DNA of 64,000 nucleotides from positions 1 through 64,000 of the forward strand of contig JAMQGV010000018.1 of NCBI GenBank assembly GCA_025994075.1. Reading direction: 5' to 3'. This DNA is from Vicinamibacteria bacterium (GTDB taxonomy: Bacteria > Acidobacteriota > Vicinamibacteria > Fen-336). Positions 25,058 through 33,200 of this stretch are shown piece by piece (position 1 is the stretch's first letter; each line of letters opens with the position of its first letter). The notes under the pieces were generated by a model that had not been told where the DNA came from, did no database searches, and was given only the letters and a program-made list of their open reading frames with translations. Made by a program: the position numbers and the translations under genes.

Positions 25058-25921
25058 ATGCTGCGTCGTCTTCCCGGTTTCGCGTTGGCCGCCACTGCGC
25101 TCGCGCTCGCGCTCCCCGCTTCGGCGCAGGAGGCGGACCGCATCGCCTGGAAGTTCGGCCCCACGACGGTGGACCTCGGCCGCGACACGGCACAGGTGGC
25201 GCTGCCCGAGGGCTACCGCTTCGCCAACGCCGAAGACACGCGCCGGCTGATGAAGGCGCTGGGCAACACCGTCGACGACAGCGAGGTCGGCATGATCACG
25301 CCGCTCGCCGAAGACCAGGACTGGATCCTCGTGTTCGAGTACCACCCCGACGGCTACGTCAAGGACGACGACCGGAACGAGATCGACAAGGACGCGATCC
25401 TCGAGAGCTACAAGGAAGGCACCGAGGCGGCCAACGAGCAGCGCAAGAAGGCGGGCATCCCCGGCCTCCACGTCACGGGCTGGTTCGAGGAGCCGCGCTA
25501 CGACGCGCGGACCCACAACCTCGTGTGGGCGATGAAGGCCAGGAGCGACGACGGCAGCGAGGTCGTCAACTACAACGTGCGGCTGCTCGGGCGCGAGGGC
25601 TACATGTCGGTGACGCTGGTCGACGAGCCCGGCCGGCTGGCCCAGTCGAAGCCCGAGGTGGAGAAGCTGCTGGCCGACTTCAGCTACAAGACGGGCAAGT
25701 CGTACGCCGAGTTCGTGCCGGGGGACAAGGTCGCGAAGTACGGGCTGGTCGCCCTCGTGGCGGGCGGCGCGGGCGCGGCCGCCTCGAAGCTCGGCCTGTT
25801 CGCCGTGATCGCCAAGTTCTTCGGCAAGCTCGGCAAGGGGGCCGTGCTGCTGGTCGTCGCCGCCATCGCCGGGATTCGACGCCTGTTCCAGGCGATGACC
25901 GGCAGCCAGCGCAGCGCCTGA
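25058..25921 (+). CDS. DUF2167 family exported membrane protein
   Basis: 287 residues. It has a signal peptide ending near AQEA, a conserved central domain (WKFGPTTVDLG, LPEGYRFANAEDT, DWILVFEYHPDGYVKDDD, GWFEEPRYDARTHNLVWA), and C-terminal hydrophobic segments (about 225-270) rich in Gly and Ala. This is the DUF2167 pattern, a family without assigned biochemistry, often found in envelope-stress or phage-shock-like contexts. The ATG at 25058 follows GAGAGGAGA. The next gene begins 9 bases after the stop and is probably cotranscribed. Confidence 0.88.
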   Translation: MLRRLPGFALAATALALALPASAQEADRIAWKFGPTTVDLGRDTAQVALPEGYRFANAEDTRRLMKALGNTVDDSEVGMITPLAEDQDWILVFEYHPDGYVKDDDRNEIDKDAILESYKEGTEAANEQRKKAGIPGLHVTGWFEEPRYDARTHNLVWAMKARSDDGSEVVNYNVRLLGREGYMSVTLVDEPGRLAQSKPEVEKLLADFSYKTGKSYAEFVPGDKVAKYGLVALVAGGAGAAASKLGLFAVIAKFFGKLGKGAVLLVVAAIAGIRRLFQAMTGSQRSA

Positions 25922-25930
25922 CCTCCGCGC

Positions 25931-27127
25931 TTGGTCGCGCTGCTCCACGAGCTGTTCCCCTGGGCGCTCGCCTTCTTCGTCCTCAACTCGTTCGCGCTGG
26001 TCGGGGCGAGGCGGCGCCTGCTCGTGTCCTGGAACGGCGAGCCGCACCGGCTCGAACGGCGCCGCCTCGCCGCGCCAGGACTGTGGCCCGCCTGCGAGGC
26101 GATCGCGCCGTTCGAGCCGCGGCTGTGGCTGACCGCGACGGGGCTGATCGTTCCCCGCGGCGGCGGCCTCGCGCCGCCCGACGCGGAAGAGCTCGTCGAG
26201 ATCCCCTGGGCGCGGCTCGCCGACGCCCGGGCCGAGGGCTCGCGCGTGAAGTCCGACGCCGGGGAAGTGCTGCGCGCGCCGACGCCGGAGACCGCGGCGG
26301 CGCTCGCGGCCCGGGTGCGCGGGTGGGCTCGCGCCGCGACCGGGGCCGAGCGGATGGCGGATCTCGAGGCGTGGCTGCAGGAGCGGCTGCGCGTGGACCT
26401 CGTGCGCGAGCGGCGCCGCCGCCAGCGGGAGCGGCTCGGCCCGCTGCGGCTGGCGTCCACGATCGCCTTCGCTTCCGGGTTCGTGGCGCTGCCCGCGTCG
26501 CTCTACCTGCCGGAGCAGCCCGGGGCCCTGGCGCTGGGGGCGTTCGCCCTCGCGCTCCTCGCGGCGCTCGCGGCTGCGGTCGCCGCCGCGCGGATGCTCG
26601 CCGCCGCCGGCCTCGGGCGGGCGGCGACCCGGCGCGCGCTCGAGCCGCTCCTCTTCTACCCGCCGCTCGCCGCCCACGCGCCGAGCTTCGCCGCCCGCCA
26701 CCTGTACGCCGACTTCGCCCCGCTCGCGGTGGTCGCCGCCCTCGCCGGCCCCGAAGACGTGCGGCGCGTCGCGGCCGAGGAGTGGCTGGAGATCGACGAG
26801 GGCCTCGCCCGCACGGACCCCGCGCGGCTCGGCGACTACTGGCGCGTGCGGCGCGAGGTGCTGTCCGCATGGCTGCGCTCGGTCGGGCTCGGCGAGGGCG
26901 ACGCCCTGCTGACTCGCGAGCGCCAGGACCCGCTCGCGGTCGTCTACTGCCCGGCCTGCGGCGCCGAGTATCGGCGCGCCCTGGGTCGCTGCGGCGACTG
27001 CGACGTGGCCCTGCGCGATTGGGGGCCGGCGGCGCTCAGCTCCAGCGCCGGAAGAACAGCGCCTGGGGGTGGATCGCCGCCGTGCGCTGTTCCAGCTCCG
27101 CCATCTGCGCCGGGCTCAGCGGGTTGA
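25931..27127 (+). CDS. Membrane protein with C-terminal zinc ribbon, function unknown
   Basis: 398 residues, family not recognised. A hydrophobic N-terminus (VALLHELFPWALAFFVLNSFALVG) precedes a soluble domain, then two adjacent membrane helices (about residues 175-225), a helical region, and a C-terminal four-cysteine ribbon YCPACGAEY..GRCGDCDVAL. The ribbon resembles those of putative signal-transducing membrane proteins. The last 30 or so residues are Gly/Pro/Ala-rich and run 92 bases into the convergent aldo/keto reductase gene. TTG 25931 is the likely start, 9 bases after the DUF2167 stop. The pairing suggests both act at the membrane. Confidence 0.7.
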   Translation: MVALLHELFPWALAFFVLNSFALVGARRRLLVSWNGEPHRLERRRLAAPGLWPACEAIAPFEPRLWLTATGLIVPRGGGLAPPDAEELVEIPWARLADARAEGSRVKSDAGEVLRAPTPETAAALAARVRGWARAATGAERMADLEAWLQERLRVDLVRERRRRQRERLGPLRLASTIAFASGFVALPASLYLPEQPGALALGAFALALLAALAAAVAAARMLAAAGLGRAATRRALEPLLFYPPLAAHAPSFAARHLYADFAPLAVVAALAGPEDVRRVAAEEWLEIDEGLARTDPARLGDYWRVRREVLSAWLRSVGLGEGDALLTRERQDPLAVVYCPACGAEYRRALGRCGDCDVALRDWGPAALSSSAGRTAPGGGSPPCAVPAPPSAPGSAG

Positions 27128-28052
27128 ACGCGCGGGCCAGCGCCACGTTCTCCTCGAGCTGGGCGATCGTGTCGCAGCCGACGATCACCGTGCTGACCGG
27201 CAGCGACAGCACGTAGCGCAGCGCCTCCGACATCACGATCGTGCCCGGCGCGGTGCCGGCCTGCGGCGGGCCGCCGGGGGCCGGCGGCGCGAAGGACTTC
27301 AGGATCCGGCCGCGGGCGGGGATCTTCATGCCGATGATCGCCATCTCGCGCTCGACCGCGAGCGGCAGCAGCTTCTGCCGGAAGCTCAGGTGGTGGACGT
27401 CCGCCGCGTTGAGCGCCAGCAGCACCGCGTCGAAGGCGCCGCGCTCGAGGGCCGCGATCAGCACGTCGGGGTCGGCGTGGCCGGTGATGCCGATGCTGCG
27501 GACGAGGCCCTGCTCCTTCGCCTCGCGCAGCGCCTCGACGGCGCCGCCTTTCGCGAAGATCTGGTCCACCTGCTCGGGCAGCGAGAGGTTGTGGACCTGC
27601 CACAGGTCGAGGTGGTCCGTGTTGAGCAGCTTCAGCGACTCCTCGAGCAGCTTCAGCGAGCCGTCGCGGGTGCGGTCGTGGGTCTTGGAGGCGAGGAACG
27701 CCTCGCCGCGCCGGCGCTTCATGACCTCGCCGATGTAGCGCTGGCTCCAGCGGGCGTCGCCGCCGTAGCGGGCGGCGGTGTCGATGTAGTTGACCCCGAG
27801 GTCGAGCGCGCGCTCGACGAGCGGGACCGCCACGTGGGCGTTGTCGGGCTGCTCGATCGCGGCCTGGCCGCCGAGCGAGAACAGGCCCACCTGGAACCCG
27901 GTACGGCCCAGGTTGCGCATCGGCATCGCCGCCGCCGTGCGCGCGTTGGAAGGCAGCGGCGGCAGGCCCGCTGCCAGGCTGACCGTCGCCCCGCCGACCC
28001 CCGCTGCGGCGCCGAGCTTCAGGAATTCGCGGCGGTCGTTGCGCTGGCTCAT
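27036..28052 (-). CDS. Tat-exported aldo/keto reductase
   Basis: 338 residues. The N-terminus has a twin-arginine signal (DRREFLKLGAAAG) and a hydrophobic stretch, so the folded enzyme is probably exported with its cofactor. The (beta/alpha)8 aldo/keto reductase domain shows the tetrad: Asp and Tyr in YIDTAARYG, Lys in ASKTHD and His in LWQVHNL. Its substrate is unknown. A GGAGG site precedes ATG 28052, with TAGGAT about 20 bases further up. The 3' end overlaps the convergent zinc-ribbon gene by 92 bases. Confidence 0.92.
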   Translation of the reverse strand: MSQRNDRREFLKLGAAAGVGGATVSLAAGLPPLPSNARTAAAMPMRNLGRTGFQVGLFSLGGQAAIEQPDNAHVAVPLVERALDLGVNYIDTAARYGGDARWSQRYIGEVMKRRRGEAFLASKTHDRTRDGSLKLLEESLKLLNTDHLDLWQVHNLSLPEQVDQIFAKGGAVEALREAKEQGLVRSIGITGHADPDVLIAALERGAFDAVLLALNAADVHHLSFRQKLLPLAVEREMAIIGMKIPARGRILKSFAPPAPGGPPQAGTAPGTIVMSEALRYVLSLPVSTVIVGCDTIAQLEENVALARAFNPLSPAQMAELEQRTAAIHPQALFFRRWS

Positions 28053-28088
28053 GGTGGCCTCCCGCCCGCGGATCCTACGCCTGCGCGG

Positions 28089-29273
28089 TCAGGGTCGCGA
28101 GCCGCTCCCGGCCCCCGCGAACAGCTCGGCCAGCGCGTCGGTGAAGGGGGCGATGCCCCTCGCGTAGGTCACGTTGGTGGCGACCGCCACGGCCACGCGG
28201 GCGCCGGGGAGCAGTCGCAGCGAGGCCGTGCCGCCGACTGGAGAGCTGTCGCGGCCCACCGCGGCCTCGCCGCCGATCGTGTAGGCCTTCCAGCCGAGGC
28301 CGTACTCGTGGCCCGGGTTCTCGGCGCGGGCGATGCGCTCGTGAAGCCGGGCGATCGTCTCGAGGCGCGCCGCCCGGCCCGACAGCACCGCCGCACCGAA
28401 GCGGGCGAGGTCGCCGGGCGTCGAGACGAGGCCGCCAGCTCCGGCGAAACACGCGTAGTCCACCTCCTGCGCGTCTTCGACCCCGAGCGTCGTGTCCGCG
28501 CTCATCCGCGGCCAGTAGAAGGCGGTGCGGTTCGGGACGTCCGCGCCGTCCAATTCCGTCTCGCGCAGGTCGAGCGGCGCCAGCAGTTCCTCGTGCAACA
28601 GCTCGGCGAACGGGCGGCCCGCGGCCGCTTCGGCGACCGCGCCCGCCAGCACGTAGTTCCACGCCGACCAGTCGAAGCCCGTGCCGGGCGGGCGCTTCAG
28701 CGGGTCGGCTGCGATCGCCCCCAGGCCCAGGGCGATCTCCCGGCAGTTCCAGAGGCGGATGCCCTCGTCTTCGCCCCGGTGGCGCCGCACGCCCGAGACG
28801 TGGCCGAGGAGCTGGGCCGTCGAGACCGCGGCCAGCGGGCCGGCGGCGAGGGCCGGGACCACGGGGCCGATCGGCGCGTCCAGGTCGAGCACCCCGCGCT
28901 CCGCGAGCCGGCCCAGCAGCACCGAGGTCAGCGTCTCGCTCACGGCGCCGATCCGCAGCCGCGTCTCGGGCGTCATCGGCAGGCGCCGCTCGAGGTTGGC
29001 CCAGCCCACGGCCTCGCGCCAGACGAGGCGGCCGTCGACGGCCACGGCCGCGGAGGCGCCCGGCAGGTTGTCCCCCGTGACGAGCCCCCGCAGGCGCCTG
29101 CCGGCTTCGGCGACGCGGTCCGCCGGGGCCCCGGGCTCGGGGACGCTGGCGGCGGGCGGGGGAGTCGTGTGGACCGGCGCCGTCCGCATCACCCAGCCGG
29201 CGACATGCAGCGCCGCCGCCACCCCGAGCCCGATCAGGCCCAGGACCAGCAGGATCTTGTTCCTCAAGTTCAT
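28089..29273 (-). CDS. Beta-lactamase/serine-hydrolase-fold protein with all catalytic motifs lost
   Basis: 394 residues, membrane-anchored by residues 6-28. The fold is that of class C beta-lactamase-like serine hydrolases: MTPETRLRIG, LLGHVSGV, PPGTGFDWS and GGLVSTPGDLARFG. The catalytic sites are not conserved. SxxK reads A110-V-S-E113, the YxN region reads W202-S-A204, and the HxG region reads PVGG. The rest of the fold is well kept and the frame is intact, so it looks like a maintained pseudoenzyme, perhaps a binding or regulatory protein. ATG 29273 follows GGAGGGGAGG. It is divergent from the winged-helix/FHA regulator across 201 bases in which I see no other gene. Confidence 0.88.
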   Translation of the reverse strand: MNLRNKILLVLGLIGLGVAAALHVAGWVMRTAPVHTTPPPAASVPEPGAPADRVAEAGRRLRGLVTGDNLPGASAAVAVDGRLVWREAVGWANLERRLPMTPETRLRIGAVSETLTSVLLGRLAERGVLDLDAPIGPVVPALAAGPLAAVSTAQLLGHVSGVRRHRGEDEGIRLWNCREIALGLGAIAADPLKRPPGTGFDWSAWNYVLAGAVAEAAAGRPFAELLHEELLAPLDLRETELDGADVPNRTAFYWPRMSADTTLGVEDAQEVDYACFAGAGGLVSTPGDLARFGAAVLSGRAARLETIARLHERIARAENPGHEYGLGWKAYTIGGEAAVGRDSSPVGGTASLRLLPGARVAVAVATNVTYARGIAPFTDALAELFAGAGSGSRP

Positions 29274-29474
29274 CCCCTCCCCTCCATTGTCGACCGCGCC
29301 CCACGATCGGCGCGAGCGGCGACGCAGACCTGACGGCGCCCTGAGGAGTGGGGCCCGTGACGGCCCTCTCACAATCCGCTCAGGTCCCGGCCGCGGCCGA
29401 AAGGCCTTGCAACGCCGCCCGCGCCGGCGCGACACTCTCCCGAGAGTCCAACGGCCTGGAGGTCCGAAGCGGCC

Positions 29475-30119
29475 GTGAGAGTCGAGTTCGGCGGCTTCGT
29501 GCTCGACACCGGGACGCGCCAGCTCCTCGAGGGGCGTGAACCGCTCCGTCTCACGCCCAAGGCGTTCGACGTGCTGGTCTGCCTCGTCGAGCAGCGACCG
29601 CGGGCGGTGTCCCGCTCCGAGCTGCTCGAGCGCGTGTGGCCCGCGACGTTCGTCACCGAGTCGAACCTGGCTTCGCTGGTCAAGGAGCTGCGGCGGGCCC
29701 TCGGCGACGACGCGTCGGCCCCCCGCTTCCTGCGCACGGTGCGGGGCTTCGGCTACGCCTTCGCGGCCGAGGCCCGCGAGGACGCCGGCCTCGCGACCGA
29801 CAGCGGGTTCCGCCTGTACTGGGAGCAGCGCGAGGCCGTGCTCGGGCCCGGCGAGAACCTGCTCGGCCGTACCCGGCAGGCGGACGTGTGGGTCGACCAC
29901 GGATCGGTCTCGCGGCGCCACGCCGTGATCCGCGTCGACGGGGAGTCGGCGACCGTGGAGGACTGCGGATCCAAGAACGGGACCTTCCTGTGCGGACGGC
30001 GGGTCGTCGCGCCGGAGCCGCTCGCGGACGGCGACGAGATCCGCCTCGGCGAGGCGCGCCTCGTGTTCCGGGCGCACTCCGCCGAGTTCCCGACGGCCAC
30101 CGCGACCGGCCGCGACTGA
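29475..30119 (+). CDS. Winged-helix DNA-binding / FHA domain regulator
   Basis: 214 residues. Residues about 1-95 form an OmpR/CadC-type winged helix (LTPKAFDVLVCLVE, LLERVWP, LRTVRGFGYAF). Residues about 115-205 are an FHA domain with LLGRTRQADVWVD, SVSRRHA and DCGSKNGTF. FHA domains bind phosphothreonine, and the next gene, 93 bases downstream on the same strand, encodes a Ser/Thr kinase. A direct kinase-to-transcription-factor pathway is therefore likely, though inferred. GTG 29475 is the start that opens the conserved winged-helix strand. There is no receiver domain, so phosphorelay control is not expected. Confidence 0.9.
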   Translation: MRVEFGGFVLDTGTRQLLEGREPLRLTPKAFDVLVCLVEQRPRAVSRSELLERVWPATFVTESNLASLVKELRRALGDDASAPRFLRTVRGFGYAFAAEAREDAGLATDSGFRLYWEQREAVLGPGENLLGRTRQADVWVDHGSVSRRHAVIRVDGESATVEDCGSKNGTFLCGRRVVAPEPLADGDEIRLGEARLVFRAHSAEFPTATATGRD

Positions 30120-30212
30120 GAAGCCGTCCAACTCCCGGCGGCGCTCCCGCATCGAGCGTGCAACGACCCGGCCGCGGGAGTACGATTCCCGACAGCAGCT
30201 CTGGTTTCCAAC

Positions 30213-33200
30213 ATGGGCCTCGCGACCGCCCGTCGCGTCGGACCTTACGAAGTGCTGGCGCCCGTCGGCGCCGGCGGGATGGGCGAGGTCTACCGCGCCC
30301 GCGACACGGGGCTCGGACGCGACGTCGCGCTCAAGCTGATCCGCGACGACCTGGCCGCGCGCGCTCCGCACCTCGAGCGCCTGCGTCACGAGGCGCGCGT
30401 GCTGGCCTCGCTCAACCACCCCAACGTCGCGACCCTCCACGGCCTCGAGGTCTGCGACGGCCAGCCGGTGCTGGTGATGGAACTGGTCGAAGGCGAGACC
30501 CTCGGCGAGCGGCTGCGAAGCGGGCCGTTGCCGGTGGCCGACGCCCTCCACGTCGCGGGCCAGATCGCGGCGGGGCTGGAGGCCGCTCACGAGCGGGGCA
30601 TCCTCCATCGCGACCTCAAACCTTCCAACGTGCGGCTGACGCCCCGCGGCGAGGTGAAGCTGCTCGACTTCGGGCTAGCGCGGGCCTTCCAGGCCGCCGC
30701 CCCGGCCGGCGCCGAGGCCGCGTTCCCCTCGGACCAGTCCACGGGCTCCGACGCCTCGCACCCCTCGGGCACGGCGCCCTACATGTCGCCGGAGCAGGTG
30801 CGGGGCGAGGCGCAGGACCAGCGGACCGACGTGTGGGCCTTCGGCTGCGTGCTGTTCGAGTGCCTGGCCGGGCGGCGCGCCTTCCCCGGGGCGACCGCCG
30901 CCGAGTCGATCGCGGCGGTGCTCTCCGAGCCGCCCCCCTGGGTGGCGCTCGCGGCCGAGGTGCCGACGTCGATCCGCCGGCTGCTGGAGCGCTGCCTGGA
31001 GAAGGACCCGGCGCGGCGCCTGCGAAGCCTCGGCGACGCGCGCCTCGAGATCGAGGAGGCCCTGCTCGCCTTCCGTCGCAGCGGCGCCCGGCGGCGAATG
31101 GCGGCCGACCCCTCGCCGTACCCGGGGCTTCGCGCCTACGAGGTGGGCGACGGCTCGCGGTTCTTCGGCCGCGAGGACGAGGTCTCCGCGCTGTGGGCGA
31201 AGCTCGCACGCCACGGGCTGCGGGCCGTGATCGGCCCCTCCGGGGCCGGCAAGACCTCGTTCGTCCGCGCCGGCGTGCTGGCCTCGCGGCCGGCGGGTTG
31301 GGGGGGCCTCGTCTGCACGCCCGGCTCGCGGCCGTTCGTCGGCCTCGCGGAGGCGCTGGCCCCCGAGCTGGCCGGGGCGCGCGACGGCGTGGCCGACCTC
31401 GTGCGCATCGACGAGGCGCCCCACGCCCTCGCCGCCGTCGGCCGCTGGCGCCGCGCCCACGCCGAGGCGCTGCTGGTGGTCGACCAGTTCGAGGAGCTGT
31501 TCACGCTCAACCCGCCCGCGGAGCAGCGGCGCTTCGCCGAGCTGCTGGGCCGCCTGGTCGCCGAAGCGGACGTGCACGTGCTGGTCTGCATGCGCGACGA
31601 CTTCCTCGTCCAGTGCCACGAGCACGCGGCGCTCGCGCCCGTGTTCGCCGACGTGACGCCGCTGCTCCCGCTCGCGGGCGAGGCGCTGCGCCGCGCCCTC
31701 GTCGAGCCGGCTGCCCGCGCCGGCTACCGCTTCGAGGACGAGGCCCTGGTCGACGAGCTGGTGGCCTTCGTCGGCGAGGGCGGCTCGGCGCTGCCGCTGG
31801 CGGCCTTCGCGGTGGCCGAGCTCTGGCAGCGGCGCGATCCGGCGCGGCGGCTGCTCACGCGCAGCGCCCGCGACGAGATCGGCGGCGTCGGCGGCGCGCT
31901 CGCCCGCCACGCCGACGCGGTCCTCGAGAGCCTCGGCCCCGAGCGGGAAAAGGTCGTGCGAGAGCTGCTGCGCAACCTGGTCACCTCGCGCGGCACGCGG
32001 GCCGTGATGGACCGCGACGACCTGCTGTCGGCGTTCGCGGACTCGCGGGCTGACGCGGGGCAGGTGGTCGACGCGCTGGTCGACGCGCGCCTGCTGACCG
32101 AGTCCGCCGACGGGACCCGCGACGGGCAGCGCTCGGTGCAGATCGTCCACGAGTCGCTGCTCGTCGCCTGGCCGCGTCTGGTGCGGTGGCGGACCCAGGA
32201 CGCCGACGGCGCGCAGCTCCGCGACCAGCTCCGCCAGGCGCCCCTGTGGGACGAGCGTGGGCGCAGCCGCGACCTGCTGTGGACCGGCGCGGCCGAGCGC
32301 GAGCTGGCCCTGTGGCGCGAGCGCTACCCGGGCCGGCTGACCGCGATCGAGGAGGACTTCGCGTCGGCGGTGAGTCGCCGCGCGATCCGGGTGCGGCGTC
32401 TGCGCCGGGGCGTCTTCGCCCTCGTGGTCGTCGTGCTCGCGGGCGTGGCGGCCTCCATCGGCGTCTCGCGACAGGAAGCCCTCGCCCAGGCACGGCTGGC
32501 GCGGGCGAGCCGGCTGGTGGCGCTCGGCCGCCTCGAGCTGGACCGTCACCCGAGCGCGGCCGTCGCGTTCGCGCGCGCCAGCCTCGAGATCACGGACAAC
32601 CTCGAGGCCCGGCTGCTGGCGCTCGAGGCCCTGTGGCGCGGTCCGACGACGAGGGTCCTGCCCGAGTTCTCTGCCGAGATCTCGTCGCTGCGCGCCGCGT
32701 TCAGCCCGACCGGCGACCGGCTCGCCCTGGCCGGGTTCGGCGGGACCATCGTCGTCTGGTCCCACGACGGCCGCGTCCTGCATCGTCTCTCCGGCTTCCC
32801 GGCCGGTGCCGACCCGAGGGGCGTGGCGTTCGACCCGACGGGGGAGCGGCTGTGGACCTTCGCCGTCCGCGACCCGACGCTCCGGGGTTACGACCGGGCT
32901 GGTCGGCTGGTGGCCACGATCCCGCTCGAAGCGCGCTGGGTGCGGTTCGACGAACAGGCCCGCCTCGTCGTGTTCGGCGCAGCGCCAGACGATCCTGGCG
33001 ACCGCCAGCTCACGGTCGTCGATCCGGGGAACCTCGCGCGTCGCGTCCACGCCCGCTGGAGGCCCGAGTGGGACACGAGCCCGGATCAGTGGGGGACGCG
33101 GGCGCCCAGCGATGTCGACCGCTCCCTGCGCTGGCTGGCGTACGGGCGCCAGGAGCGCGTGATGCTCCGCTCGCTGCCCGTTTCGGGCGCCACCGCCGAC

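Noticed and set aside
24880..25188. Upstream extension of the Fe-S protein frame to 25188
   Set aside because: The extension crosses into the divergent DUF2167 gene and a GGAGGGGG site precedes ATG 24879.
20089..27216. Plus-strand open frame of about 2375 codons
   Set aside because: It runs antisense to several recognised genes on the minus strand and over the DUF2167 gene in another frame; its translation has no domain and is compositionally odd.
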